A stretch of DNA of 64,000 nucleotides from Dendrolimus kikuchii (GCA_019925095.2 CM034407.1:3433210-3497209), one strand, 5' to 3'. Shown: positions 1 through 10,693, counted from the first letter of the stretch. The notes: generated by a model from the sequence alone, not told the origin. Numbers and translations: made by a program.

Positions 1-63
1 AGGTCTATATAATGGGCGGCCTTGCTTTCCATCACCGCCGCTACCCCTATCGGTATCGCGCAA

Positions 64-113
64 CCGCTTTGTATCACGTGGGCCGTCTGCTGAACTCATG
101 CATTAAAATAAAT
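64..113 (+). mobile_element. SINE-B 3' end fragment
   Basis: About 50 bp match the last part of SINE-B: a CGCTTT...GTGGGCCGTCTG core, then a CTGAACTC-TGCA-TAAAA tail. The 5' 250 bp are absent. The RTE-a insertion follows just downstream. Confidence 0.6.
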
Positions 114-131
114 ATTAATTTATTAATTATA

Positions 132-410
132 CATACATACATACATAACTTCACGCCTGTTCCCTTGCGGGGTAGGCACGAACAACAGAGTGCCATTTAG
201 GCTTATTCTTACACACCTCACTTGCCTCTTTGACATTCATAACTCTTGTCATGCAAGCTCGTCTGTTCTTAAGGCTCCTGACATCACCTTCTGCTAGTAC
301 ACGATCAATTTGATCATGGAAGGTGTGTCGTGGCCTTCCACGACTTCTGCATCCATCCACTTTTGCATTGTATATCAGTTTAGTCATTCTTTCATCATGC
401 ATTATATGCA
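132..410 (-). mobile_element. RTE-a LINE, 5'-truncated 3' end
   Basis: Read on the minus strand this is the carboxy end of an RTE-like LINE protein (HDERMTKLIYNAKVDG, then RSRGRPRHTFHDQIDRV, ending PAREQA), a stop codon, and at once a (TATG)n tail. It is one of 12 copies here. A perfect 13-bp target duplication (TTTATTAATTATA) lies at 119-131 and 411-423, so this is a complete 5'-truncated insertion of 279 bp made by target-primed reverse transcription. Confidence 0.88.
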
Positions 411-454
411 TTTATTAATTATAATCTTTTTTATGCTCGATTCCCACTATCAGG

Positions 455-1076
455 GGGTGTTCGTAACTTTCACCGATATACTCCAGCTTCTGGGCGTCTA
501 TTTGACTCCAACACTCAATTTTAGCAAGTACATAGAGTCTTTAGCGCAAGCGGCGGTGTACTCCCAAAAGTGAGGCAGTACTTCACGTCGGATCAACTGC
601 TGAACTTATATCAGGCACAAGTTCGGTCGTGCATGGAATAATGTTCTCATATTTGGGATGGCTCAGCCAAATACCAGTTGGAGGCGTTGGTATGAATTGA
701 GAAAGGAGTCAGGAAGCTAGTCGGCAATGACCTTCTTTTTTATGCTCGACTTCAGTGTCTAGAGCATAGACGCAGGGTTAACTGCCTTCTATCGGATACA
801 TTCCGGGAAGAGTTCCTTAGAATTGCACAAATTGATTCCTTCATCCCCATTTTACCATCGGACAACCAGACGCACCGGTCTGCGCTACCGTTACATGGTG
901 GAAAGACCACCAGTCAGAACCAAGCGTTTCGCTTCATCGTTTCTGGTGCACACTGCCGAAGAATGTAATAATTTGCCGGAGTCTGGTTTTCCTGACAAAT
1001 ATAATCTTGAAGTCTTCTAGTCGCGAGTAAGTAGATCTTCTAGACAAGCGTGCTCCATCCTTGACAGCGTCATTAC
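455..1076 (+). pseudogene. LINE-J (jockey-like) reverse transcriptase C-terminus, broken
   Basis: Frames read in turn give the end of a jockey-type LINE ORF2: LLGVYLTPTLNFSKYIESLAQA (about 480-560), then QVRSCME near 615, [16 protein letters not shown] (about 740-795) and finally [19 protein letters not shown] with [17 protein letters not shown] (about 835-965). The LPES...NLEVF block ends near 1017. Stops and frameshifts break it, so it is dead. The family normally carries an upstream endonuclease and RT core, which are missing. Two more copies of the same carboxy end lie near 18.5 and 42.1 kb. The residue blocks are plain; the clade name is recalled from similar moth LINEs. Confidence 0.75.
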
Positions 1077-1311
1077 TTCCCAGGTGGTAGGGCATTTGCC
1101 CGACTGGATGGCTACCACTCCTGGTCTAAAGTATGTCGCCATAACAACCTTGAGTTGTGTACCGGCATTAGTGATTAGGTTCCAGTCTCCCTCAAGAGAG
1201 CAGCAGCGCATTTGTAGCACCTTTGGTGTTGCAAATGTCTATAGGCGATGGTAACCGCTTTCCATCAAATGGACCGTCTGCCTGTCTGCTGAGCTCCTGC
1301 AATAAAAAAAA
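1077..1311 (+). mobile_element. SINE-B, 5'-truncated
   Basis: Starts inside the family at CCAGGTGGTAGGGCATTTG and runs through the GCAGCAGCGCATTTGTAGCA block to the CTCCTGCAATAAAAAAA end. It abuts the end of the LINE-J relic directly. Confidence 0.8.
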
Positions 1312-2227
1312 CTCATCATCAGGTGGGACAGTGGTTAAAGGCAAACCCATACATACATAAAAAAATGCTGATGATACAATTTAATAACAGAACGTAACCG
1401 AGATTTAACACTACGATAATGATGATGGTGATGCTAGAATGAAATAAATTCAATATACAAAAGATTATAAATTACAATAGAAGACTGTAATATTCCTTTA
1501 GACAATTTATTATAACGTGTTTCTCTTCAGACTATTATATTAAATTTGGGCTATATATGGGAGCTGTAGAATGTACAGTTTCATAGTCTCACAGTACCTA
1601 TATCTTGCTGTGTTCGCAAATTTCGAAGCACTGTTAAGGATGAACTATATATATTCGTTAAATATCAATAAAAACAGTTTTCTTCAAGGATCCGATTATA
1701 ACAGTTTCCATCCTATACCAGCTTATACAAACACGTCGTTATGGCAACATGACTACGTGTTTCATACAGCGCGTTCCATTAGTAGCTCACAACGCTCAAA
1801 ATGTTCCGTTAGCCGTGCCACAGAGCTTCCGCGATCATTATGGTCGTAGCGAAAACGTCACTAATGATGTCATCATTTTCGATCACACAATGCCCACAAC
1901 GACCCATGTCAAGAGGTGAGTTGAATAACCGTTCCACTTGGGTTTACGTTTGTAACGCCGGCAAGCAAGTCGGGAAAAATCGGGGTCGTGAACGTTGTGA
2001 GTCTGTAATAGAACGTAGCCTTAGTGAACTGCAAACTTGACTGCAGCGTCATGTATTTGGCTTTATTTTTTTTCCTTCTGGAACAGTACCTTTTTTCTAA
2101 ACAAAAGGTATTCTATATAATTTTCTGTACCCCTGAAAACGTGCATGCAAATTTTCATGATGATCGGTTGAATAATCAAGACGTTAAAACGTAACAAACT
2201 CATCTACACACGTTCGTATTTATAACA
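1312..2227. other. Unassigned AT-rich stretch
   Basis: No supported gene. 2110-2200 resembles a common moth interspersed repeat (TGCAAATTTTCATGATGATCGG). The short open frames at 1571-1849 and 1840-2040 show no recognisable domain. Confidence 0.4.
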
Positions 2228-2345
2228 TCAGTTAGGATGTAATAAAACTACGTCTTACGGTTTCGGCCAGTTTTAGTAGCCTCGATCTCCCGTGATCACA
2301 GCTACTGAATAGTGCCCGAAACGTCGGAATAATAAAAGTCAAATA
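2228..2345 (+). repeat. CCGAAACGTCGG module, copy 1
   Basis: Contains CCCGTGATCAC, then CTGAATAGTG, then CCGAAACGTCGG, followed by AATAAAAGTCAAATAAATTACCGCG and AAAACCG; it is preceded by AATAAAACTACG. The same block occurs near 41.55 kb (inverted) and at 56.09 kb, the latter about 300 bp after a Penelope-like fragment. I infer a non-coding end of a dispersed retroelement; the owner is not proven. Confidence 0.5.
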
Positions 2346-3013
2346 AATTACCGCGCATAAAACCGACTATCGGTGTTCTAGCTTTATGTGTCTTGGGATT
2401 AGGCCTCTTCAATTAAGCACAGGAATTCTTAAATCTCATTTATTATATTATTACAACTTCAAATTAAGTATACGAGGTGACAAGGCGGGTATGAGTAAGC
2501 GACTGGCTCGTGTCGACTAAACCCCGTATAGATTTCTACTTTTTCCTGAATTAGCAATTCCAGTCGCTACACGACAATTGATTGATTTTGGCTTCATTGT
2601 AACATTATCCTTAATCAAACGATTTTTGGTCACAACAGTTCGTTAAATAGGTTTTGGTAAATGCACCGGTTTTGCACACTTTCAAAGCGCAGCCATGTGG
2701 TACAGCAAGTTTTCAGTGGCACACAGATCTACATGGGGCGTTAGACTGAAAATAATTCTCTGAGTAAACCAGTGCACTGCGGACTAATGAGACAGGCAAT
2801 GAAAGAAAGAGTTTCGAACCCGAAGCGAACTGTACTGTGGCCCGCTGCACAGGCTCTATTGAGACCAGAGCTAACTTTGGGCGCTCCTATAAAATTTTCA
2901 TCGTATTGTGAATTATTTTATGTTCCCTGTACTCTTTATATAAATAAATCTCATTTCATTTCAATAAATAGTACTATCTGTCTTTAAATAAATATGTCTA
3001 ATATATTAAAAAT
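2346..3013. other. Unassigned stretch
   Basis: No supported gene. The small open frame at 2772-2987 shows no known domain. The stretch ends at the Harbinger-like MITE. Confidence 0.35.
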
Positions 3014-3016
3014 TAA

Positions 3017-3222
3017 GGGCAGCTTGCATAAGGTTGCTTAAATTTATTTAAGAAACACAAAATGTATTTAACACCCTTAAATACACTTAGCGTCTTGCAC
3101 AACGCAAAATGTGCCGCTAAATACGTTGAAAGAACTGTCAATACGTTTTGTGTAAAACGTATGTAGGCAGTTTAATATAATTAACTAATTTTATTTAAAG
3201 GCGATCGTTATGCAAGCGGCTC
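3017..3222. mobile_element. Harbinger-like MITE, copy 1
   Basis: A 206 bp non-coding element with terminal inverted repeats (GGGCAGCTTGCAT at the left, TGCAAGCGGCTC at the right), flanked by TAA (3014-3016) and TTA (3223-3225). A clearly homologous copy lies at 56849-57054. TWA-type 3-bp targets and GGG-start TIRs fit PIF/Harbinger MITEs. There is no coding capacity. Confidence 0.65.
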
Positions 3223-3248
3223 TTACTTATTTATCCATTGTAACATAT

Positions 3249-3682
3249 TGTTACGAGTTACAGGATTCGAATTTAAATGCCGTTGGAATGACTATAGAAT
3301 TTATTAGAACTATACAAACACGTATAACACAGGTACAAATATAACTGAACACAGCCAGTACAAACGTAATACACGATTCAATAACATGCGCAAAGTCCGT
3401 CACTATATAGATTATCGAATCTACACACGTTTTGCTTCGCTTCGTGACTATCGCTAGACTGCCGATCTCTCCATTGGGCCATTGCTTTATACTGTACCGA
3501 TACAATATGTCTGCCCGACCGAATTAGTTCGATACACCTGACTAATTAATGTCATAAAAAATTACAATACACAATAGGCTGTTTTTCTAACTACAAATTT
3601 TAAACAAAAAGTAAACAAAAGAAGTCCAAATTCGGAAAGGTAATAAACTGCAGGTGTGAATTGGTATTTGTCGGTCGTAACA
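3249..3682 (-). mobile_element. LTR-T solo LTR
   Basis: A 434 bp unit bounded by TGTTACGAG and GGTCGTAACA with ATAT on both sides (3245-3248, 3683-3686). On the minus strand it has insect LTR promoter order: TATAAAG, then GGCAGTC about 30 bp on as initiator, then AATAAA roughly 150 bp later. No primer-binding site or internal coding region adjoins, so it is a solo LTR. A 4-bp target fits Ty3/gypsy-type integration. Confidence 0.75.
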
Positions 3683-3744
3683 ATATGTTAATATAAAATA
3701 CTTGTCCCATATAATGTTAACAAATATATTTATTTAGATTATTT

Positions 3745-3745
<1 letters not shown>

Positions 3746-3832
<87 letters not shown>
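3746..3832. repeat. (TA)n microsatellite
   Basis: Over 80 bp of nearly pure TA dinucleotide. Confidence 0.95.
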
Positions 3833-3835
<3 letters not shown>

Positions 3836-3962
3836 CTATTATATTTATATATGTATTAAACTTATAAATTAGTGTAATTATGTGTATTTAAATTGTACAG
3901 TCCTATCTTTTTTCTACTCCACCTACATCGCCACATTAGTTAACAATTTCTTTTAGGCTGGG

Positions 3963-4195
3963 TTGAATGAATGAATGAATGAAAACACTTTATTGTTGTT
4001 CACCAAAAATTTAAACTACGTTCTTAAAACTAAGTACAGTAAATGTTGAACAAAGGGCCTAAATTGCCTGGAAGAGATCGCTTTTGGCGATAAGGCCGCC
4101 TGTTGTTTTGTCAAGAAGTATTGTAATTATGCATCTTGTTTTTGTATTTGTTTGTTTTGGTGAGCAATAAAGTGTTATCTATCTATCTCAATAGT
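3963..4195. mobile_element. Two LINE 3' tails facing each other
   Basis: The left end reads, on the minus strand, GGTGAACAACAATAAAGTGT followed by an (ATTC)n tail. The right end reads, on the plus strand, GGTGAGCAATAAAGTGTTATC with an (ATCT)n tail. The middle has GAAGAGATCGC...GCGATAAGGCCGCC, a 3' UTR motif of moth LINEs. So two tails of one LINE type meet in opposite orientation. Confidence 0.55.
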
Positions 4196-4390
4196 TGACT
4201 GAAAGCGGTTACAATCGACTAATTCCGGTTAATTTTAAACCGGTTCCAAGCCTTAGATGTAAGCTACTATCTTCTGTGCAATAAGGATTATTCTATTCTT
4301 AATAATACTTCAAGATAAGAATATTATTAAATTATAAATTAAACGAAATACTTAAAATAAACTAAATTATAAATAAATTAATATAAAATA

Positions 4391-4877
4391 TGTAACAAAT
4401 CGCTGCCAGAGGGAAGCGTGCCCAGAAGGCTGGCTGTATTGCCACGCTGTATGGCAATGCTGATTCGTTGGGCGTAATACGAACCAGCCTTCTGATCACG
4501 GGTTTCTTCAAAGAGTTTCTTACAAATTTATTTGAAGAAACCCTTTACCGATGGACTCCATCCATGGACCTAAAGTTTCAACTCCAAACGGCACAAATAT
4601 GTAACTCCTTCCTAGGGTTCCATATTTACGCCGTTTGAGATCTTCGGCTGTTGAAGCAGCGTTACCAGCCCTTGACTTAGTCATTGGAAGATGTGATGCC
4701 GCCAGAGTGTCAACGCATGTCGCGTCCCACACAAGCGGCCGTCCCATCTTCCAAGGAATAAGTGACATTCCGTCCAGCCTCTTGCCGTCGTAGCGCCAAG
4801 CCATTTGGCTCTTGGATGGCTGATACGCAGACGCTGATAAGAGCTCAGCGGATGATGTCATTGAGGCTGGCATGGTG
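4391..4877 (-). pseudogene. RLE-LINE C-terminus remnant
   Basis: The minus strand matches the last ~190 residues of the large ORF at 36710-38746: ASMTSS where the intact copy has NLNDII, then [31 protein letters not shown] and [20 protein letters not shown]. The endonuclease PD pair is LD here (the proline is lost) and frameshifts or stops break the frame near both ends. It ends at the coding end plus some 3' UTR and is cut at its 5' side by the LTR region. Non-functional. Confidence 0.85.
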
Positions 4878-4924
4878 TTGTTTTTTTTTAAGCTTCAATG
4901 TACAGACATGACATTTTATAATAT

Positions 4925-5712
4925 TGTTACATACCGACAAAGAAATGTGCACACCTGTCGGTCGTAAAACGCAGTTTATTGCCTTCCCGGATTTAGGAAT
5001 TCTTTTGTTTACTTTGTGTTTAGAATTTTTAATTAAGAAAAACATCCTATTGTTATCGTACTTGTTTTATGGCCGTCATTAGTGTCGAACTAATCCTTGT
5101 TGTTATTGCATTGCGTCGAAGCTTGCCAGATGTGCGTATTAACTCACTGAACGCGGCCCGTTGTCGGTATTATACAGTTTACTATAATACAATGCCCGAA
5201 CGGAGGGGTGGGGCAGTCAAGCGACGATTACGATACTAGCAAGACGTGTATAGTACATTCGATGAGCGATATAGTGATGGACTTTGCGCGTGTTATAAAA
5301 TCGTGCATTGTAGTTTAGTTATATTTGTACCTGTTTTATACGTTTTATACGTTGTTTTATACTGTTTTATACGTTTTTGACGGCCTCTGTGGTTGAGCGG
5401 GCTAAGCCTTTGCCGGCCTACCTCACTGCAACGCAGAGGCTCCGGGTTCGATTCCTGGTTTAGTAAATTTCAGAAAACGTCTTTTCTCCGTTATTTACTA
5501 TGGTCTGGGTGTCTGGGATCGGCCCCAGAGTAGTCCGTTGTATATTACCCATAACACGAGCGTAACTTGCTTAATTTGGGGATATACAATGTGTGTGTTT
5601 GTCTGCCGATTATTATTATATTATTATTATTAAATACGTGTTTGTATAGTTCTAATACACTCTATAGTAATTCCAACGGAATTTTAATTCGAGTTCTGTG
5701 TAGCTCGTAACA
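4925..5712 (+). mobile_element. LTR-T solo LTR split by a SINE
   Basis: Starts TGTTAC and ends CTCGTAACA, with ATAT flanks at 4921-4924 and 5713-5716. The promoter block has ATAATACAATG in place of TATAAAG, then GGGGCAGTCAAGC. Without the nested SINE-D (5379-5633) the LTR would be about 530 bp. Confidence 0.75.
5379..5633 (+). mobile_element. SINE-D, tRNA-derived, nested in an LTR
   Basis: The head resembles a tRNA: an A-box-like GTGGTTGAGCGGGCTAA and a B box GGGTTCGATTCC. The body carries CTCCGTTATTTACTATGG, and the tail is (TTA)n. Flanks ATACGTTTTT (5369-5378) and ATACGTGTTT (5634-5643) form a target duplication inside the LTR, so the SINE is younger than the LTR. Not a tRNA gene: it runs on for 180 bp with a tail and has a second copy. 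Confidence 0.85.
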
Positions 5713-5999
5713 ATATTATAGATACGAGTGGTTTATTGAAAAATATATACTTCAAGCGTAAAAGTGCAGTCGAGCCCTAAATCGGCTTAAAGATACACTA
5801 CAGCGCGTAAACATCGGGCGGAACGTGAATCCGCATAACTCCGGAACTTTAGTGGCGATTAACGAAAAATTAAATTGCTTATATTTAGATTGTCGCAGCG
5901 AACGCGCCGCGCTCATTTACGGAATACTAATTAAATAACTTTGGGTTCCTACTCTCCACTTGTTACAGTTCCAGGATGTTGGAATTTATTCCATTTGAA

Positions 6000-6455
6000 C
6001 GAAGCTATAGGTTACTAGGATATGTCCGCGACTACGTCCACATTTCACTAGTAATTTTGCTAGTATTTAAAATCAAAGTGTTGTTACAGCAGGGAAGGAC
6101 TTAGTAGTAGTAGTAGTAGTAGTGAGTAAGCTAATTTTTACCCAGGAACAACTTCATGTCAAAGAAGCAAGTGAGGTGTGTAAGAATAAGCCTGAATGGC
6201 GCTCTGTTGTCCGTGCCTACCCCGTAAGGGAACTGGCGTGAAGTTATGTATGTATGTAACAACTTCATGACGCTGCCGGGAAAATTTCCGCGGGATTCCC
6301 GGGATAAAAAATAGCGCAGATTTTAAGTCTAAGAATTTGCTGTCGATCAAAGTAAACCGCATTAAAATCGGCCCAGTAGTTTTTACGTGAATCCCGAAAA
6401 AACAGACAAGAAATCTAAAAAATTGCATCGTGTTCTCCATTGTTTATATAGTGTA
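6000..6455. mobile_element. Degenerate Helitron-like/CGCGGGAT repeat
   Basis: Begins with ACTAGGATATGTCCGCGACT, and after the RTE-a insertion continues with CCGCGGGATTCCCGGGATAAAAA, then GTAGTTTTTACGTGAATCCCG and AAACAGACAAGA. Related stretches lie at 17979-18489, 52800-53165 and 59500-59610. A (TAG)n run is at 6104-6123. Ends are not defined. Confidence 0.4.
6159..6257 (+). mobile_element. RTE-a, 99 bp 3' end
   Basis: Shortest copy: it covers only the last ~27 codons (KEASEVCKNKPEW...REL), the stop and the TATG tail. The target duplication AACAACTTCATG (6147-6158, 6258-6269) is perfect. Confidence 0.85.
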
Positions 6456-6494
6456 TTTCAGTTGTTTTTTTAAAGCTTCTGCCGGACTCGTAGA

Positions 6495-6640
6495 TGGGGC
6501 TAGAACCTGGCCACTAACGCCGGAAGTTTAATGTTTTTATGGCGGCATGCTCTAGATCAGAGGTGGTAGCCAGACGGGCAAATGCCCTACCACCTGACTA
6601 TGGGTTGTTTTGTCGCCTCTTACAATTGGCTAATCTTGTT
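6495..6640 (-). mobile_element. SINE-B, degraded
   Basis: Only the central part is recognisable on the minus strand: AGGTGGTAGGGCATTTGCCC and the GGTTCTAGCCCCATC region. Neither end is preserved. Confidence 0.5.
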
Positions 6641-7613
6641 TTGTTAGAGTTCCGATAAAGCATTCCCTCGCCTCCTATTCCATCCCCTTTATGTCATTCA
6701 TCCAGTCTGATCCCGGATTGGGGACTATAACTACCCTGGACTATAACTTGGCTACATCTAGCCGCATAGTATAAGCGCTAAGAGGTTTAGTATTGAAAGT
6801 CTTGAAGGAGTAAATAATGTTGGCATATCCATAAAATAGTGACTTAATGTAGAATGGCACGAAACTCAAGGCGAGATAACAACGAATTATCCCTTCCAAA
6901 CTCAGCAGCTAAAGTCCTGAGTAATTAAATCTTACGGTGTAAACATTGTCCGCTTTTATTTTTTAAATTAAATCGTTGAAAGAATCAAATAAGAATTATA
7001 TGAACAATATTGCCACAGAGAAAAATCTGGCTTAATACGCACAATGATGAACTCCTTAGCTTCTTGAGCTAGGACCAAGTTAAAACTTCTTACTCTTTAT
7101 TCTACACAAAAAGTTACATACAAAACTATAAAATAGTGCTGATGTATAAAGAAGAGCTCAATCCTAAAAGAGTTTTCTTCCAGCAAACCTATGAGTCTAG
7201 CGAGAAGGGGAGAAACAAGCTTTCTTAAAAAGTTTTTAAATACAAGCTTTTGAGATCCTGGATATCATGCAGCCGCAGAGTGCTAGCCGAGACAAGTAAA
7301 ACGAGCCCAAATACGACGGGTCTATCTTGTTTAGTACAGGAGTTCCTATGGCCACCTTCCGACTCCATCATCAGATGAGCTCCATGGTACTTATTGCATT
7401 GTCACGCGATATACATATGGGTGCAAAATTTCAGCTCAGTCGGAAACCGGAAAGTTGGTCAAATTTAACTTGCAAGATTCCATCCGAACTTACATATACA
7501 TCCATTGCAAGTTAAGTAAAAGCTTGTAAAAAAGGCAGTGTACACTAATAGTAGATTGAGAGGTGCAAGTGATCATTTTTTTTCACGGGCTAACGAGATT
7601 GCTCGAGTCCATA
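6641..7613. other. Unassigned, with a possible old interspersed repeat
   Basis: No gene. 7320-7530 (GGAGTTCCTATGGCCACCTTC, then GCAAAATTTCAGCTCAGTCGG and AACTTGCAAG) resembles a common moth dispersed repeat. The open frame over it (7327-7515) has no domain. Confidence 0.35.
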
Positions 7614-8156
7614 AGAGCCAGTCCACAGAGGCGCTGCGGCGCCGCAGCGTTACTACGACGCAGTAATAACGTTCCGACGTCGCAGCGACGACGCACAGTT
7701 ACGGCAAGCATTTTTCAAAATCATCGCATCGGTCTATAGAAAACATGGATCGGAAAAGACGTCTGGCAATTTTAAATTTTTATTTTTAAAATCTACATGT
7801 GACTTGTCCCATATAATTTCTCTTTCCTGAATCAATGTAATGAAGTAACCCAAGTCAATTTCTTCAGTGGTACTCATTTTATCTTGCAAATAAAACTGAA
7901 TACAAAAATACTTAAAAAATGATATGGGCTTGCGTGTATACTCCCTATCAACGCACAAGCAACTGAGCGCTGCCGTTCCGTCGTCACAATGTGTACATCC
8001 CCGCCCGCTTCGTCTCGGGGGTTGCAGTTCCGTCGTGAGTGCGTTACGTCGACGCAGCGCACCGTGTGTACACTATAACTATTAGTATGTAAAACGACGC
8101 AGCGGCAGCGCTGCGTCGACGCAACGGAGACGCAACGCGCCGTGTGCACTGGCTCT
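7614..8156. mobile_element. 543 bp TIR element with CpG-rich subterminal repeats
   Basis: Terminal inverted repeats AGAGCCAGTCCACA (left) and TGTGCACTGGCTCT (right), with TA on both sides (7612-7613, 8157-8158). Both subterminal zones are rich in GACGCAGCG and ACGCAACG repeats in either direction, unlike the AT-rich surroundings. The centre holds a MADF-domain relic (see 7734-7877). I infer a non-autonomous derivative of a DNA transposon whose parent encoded a MADF protein, as PIF/Harbinger elements often do. The superfamily is not certain, because the duplication could be TA or part of a 3-bp site. Confidence 0.65.
7734..7877 (-). pseudogene. MADF-domain N-terminus relic
   Basis: From an ATG at 7877 the minus strand reads 47 codons: MSTTEEIDLGYFITLIQERE, then IIWDKSHVDFKNKNLK, then unrelated residues and a stop at 7734. 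The block F-I-x-L-I-Q-E-R-x-I-I-W-D-K-S-H-x-D-x-K-N-K-N is the start of a MADF (Adf-1/Myb-like) DNA-binding domain. The rest of the domain (about 45 residues) is deleted, so no folded domain can form. It sits wholly inside the TIR element. Confidence 0.65.
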
Positions 8157-8390
8157 TACTGTTTATTTTTATTTTATTGAATTTACAGTTTAGCCTATAA
8201 TAATGCTTTTCTCATGTACATTAATTCTACTAGGGTTAAATAAATCTGCCTGGATAGGAAATGTGCAGGACAGACTAGATGGTGGAATAGGTTATCTGTT
8301 GGGATGGAAATTAGGAATTGATTTGGTATGACTTGGGTATTTTAATATATATTAGGGTGAAGTTAAGTTAGGGTAGTTAAGTACGGATAA

Positions 8391-8543
8391 AGTTTCAGTT
8401 AAAAATTTGAATTTTAAAAGGTCTCTTATAATTTTTTTTAATTTACTAGTGCACTACTTTAGATTTTTTCGAGCGAGTAATGCACTAGTAAATTAAAAAA
8501 AATTATGAGCGACCTTTTAAAATTCAAATTTTGAACTGAAACT
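8391..8543. repeat. Foldback inverted repeat
   Basis: Arms of about 63 bp (8391-8453 and 8481-8543) are near-perfect reverse complements around a 27-bp centre. The outer end is AGTTTCAGTT and the inner end ACTAGTGCA. It is extremely AT-rich. No element ends are seen outside the arms. As RNA it would fold into a long hairpin. Confidence 0.8.
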
Positions 8544-9030
8544 TTCAGAAACTTATTATTTTTTGGTCTATAAAATTATACCGTAACGAGAAAAAAATTA
8601 ATAAAAAAACATCAATTTTTGGCGATTTTTGAAATCTTAAAAAATTTTAAGCGACCTCTTAAATTTTTTTTTAATGTGTCCTTTGGAAGGAGTTCTTAAA
8701 ACATCAAAAACTAAAATTTTTTTTACTTGAGACCCAAAAAGTTGGTTTTTTTACGCCAGCCTACACTATGTAAGTATAAAAAAAAAAACTACTTAATGTA
8801 TCTTTTTCAAAACAATTTTCATCAAAAATATTTTTAAAACGCCGAAATTTTATTCTTTTCAGAAATGTTCCCTTAATAGTATAATTGTTTAGGAGGAAGG
8901 ACGTACGAAACCATACAACAACAACAGTATTCTATTATACGACATAACGAGTAGATATTCGCTTCAAATACTTACATTAACCTCTACATACACTTATTTG
9001 AAATGCTTAGTAACATATAGCTATACTGAT
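8544..9030. other. AT-rich stretch without features
   Basis: Homopolymer-rich A/T runs. No reading frame or known repeat end seen. Confidence 0.4.
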
Positions 9031-9438
9031 CACGCCATACCACAGATGGTGGCAACAAAGGTTTGCGTTACGGCCGATTTCTCTTTTATTAACAATAGAA
9101 GAGCGGGGAGGGATCGGCCGCCATCCCAAGACGGCGTAGGCACGCCAGCCCATTCATCATGATTTTCACGCTATGCCACAGATGGTGGCAACAAAGATTT
9201 CCGCTTCGACCGATTTCTCTTTTAATAACAATAGAAGAGCGGGGAGGGATCGACCGCCATCCCAAGACGGCGTAAGCACGCCAGCCCATTCATCATGATG
9301 TTCACGCCGTGCTACAGATGGCGGCAACAAAGGTTTCCACTACGGCCGATTTCTCTTTTAATAACAATAGAAGAGCGGGAAGGGATCGGACGCCATCCCA
9401 AGACGACGTGGGCACGCCACCCCATCAGCATCATTCCT
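9031..9438. repeat. Tandem array, 3 x 136 bp
   Basis: Three copies start at 9031, 9167 and 9303, each with CACAGATGGTGGCAACAAAG or a near match, then CCGATTTCTCTTTTA-TAACAATAGAAGAGCGG and CGCCATCCCAAGACGGCG. The copies differ by scattered substitutions. Open frames here are chance readings of the repeat. Confidence 0.88.
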
Positions 9439-10271
9439 TTTTTCTACTTTGAACAATCAACATCTACACACGCCACAAGCCAAATCGCGCTATTTTATAT
9501 CAAAAACTAATTGTAATTATATAAATTAATTATAATTAAATATTATACACATTTAAAACTGTGTCTATGTGTACCAGCCGTAGATATACTATGCACTATA
9601 GCTTATCTCATATCGCTTTCGCGTCATTTGACCTTAAACTTAGCTAATCCGGAGCGATTTAGATTAGTAAGGCGTGGGTCAACTTGTTAGTTTAGGGTCC
9701 AAATGAACATTTAACGACCTCTTATATAACGCTCGTCAGTGTAACGCTTTACAGTGTTGCCGTCAAGTTAATGTTGCTGTTTGAAATTGGGTGTTTTGTT
9801 ATATGACTGTTTATGACAGAGTATTTTGGAATATAATTTGGGGTACCTACAATATTTGATTGGCTTAGACGTTATTATTATACACCTAGTACATAGTTAG
9901 ACAATTACACATTTTACTTAGAATAGGCATTACAGTCAAGGTGGGGAAGTCGCGTCAATGGGGTAAGTTCATACACCGGTCGTTTTTTAACTTTTTTAAA
10001 CGGAATTTAACGCCAACTACAATTCGAAGACAGAATTTAATGGTGTGTTAGCATCACTGACTGATGATCTATGGTCGTAGTAACTTTTCAAACATGGAAA
10101 TAATGAGAGGTATGGAGTTCCCCCACTGACGGTCTTCCCCACCTTCACTATACATTTAGATTAATTACTAGAGGATATACATAACAACTCACATATATAA
10201 TAAGCAATATGTAAATAGAATAGTGGAAAATTGCAGATGAGTGGGATAGGAAAGTATGCTTGTATTCGTAT
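9439..10271. other. Unassigned AT-rich stretch
   Basis: No supported gene or repeat end. 10161-10397 minus is open but low-complexity and runs into the LTR. Confidence 0.35.
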
Positions 10272-10504
10272 TGTTACGAGTGCGGGACTCGAATTAAAAA
10301 TGCCGTTGGAATTACTATAGAATTTATTAGAACTATACAAACACGTATAACATAGGTACAAATATAACCGGACGCAATAAGTCCAAATATAATGCACAAT
10401 TCAATAACACACGCAAAGTCCGTCACTAAAATGTACACACGTCTTGCCTCGCTTGTGTTATCGCTTTGACTGTCTGACCCCTCCGTTCGGGCATTGTTTT
10501 TATA
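10272..10504 (-). mobile_element. LTR-T, truncated
   Basis: Has the TGTTACGAGTGCGGG end and extends through the promoter block (minus strand TATAAAAACAATGCCCG, then ACAGTC). It stops at the RTE-a insertion; the other ~200 bp are missing on the far side. Confidence 0.7.
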
Positions 10505-10687
10505 CTACATACATACATACATAACTTCACGCCAGTTCCTTTGCGGGGTAGGCACGAACAACAGAGCGCCATTTAGGCTTATTCTTAGACAACTCACTTG
10601 CTTCTTTGACATTCATAACTCTTGTCATGCACGCTCGTTTGTTATTAAGGCTCCTGACATCACCTTCTGCAAGTACACGATCAATTA
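10505..10687 (-). mobile_element. RTE-a 3' end
   Basis: About 183 bp: the CATA tail, then the terminal codons (RELA back to VLAEGDV). Inserted at the point where the LTR breaks; no clear target duplication. Confidence 0.82.
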
Positions 10688-10693
10688 AAATAC

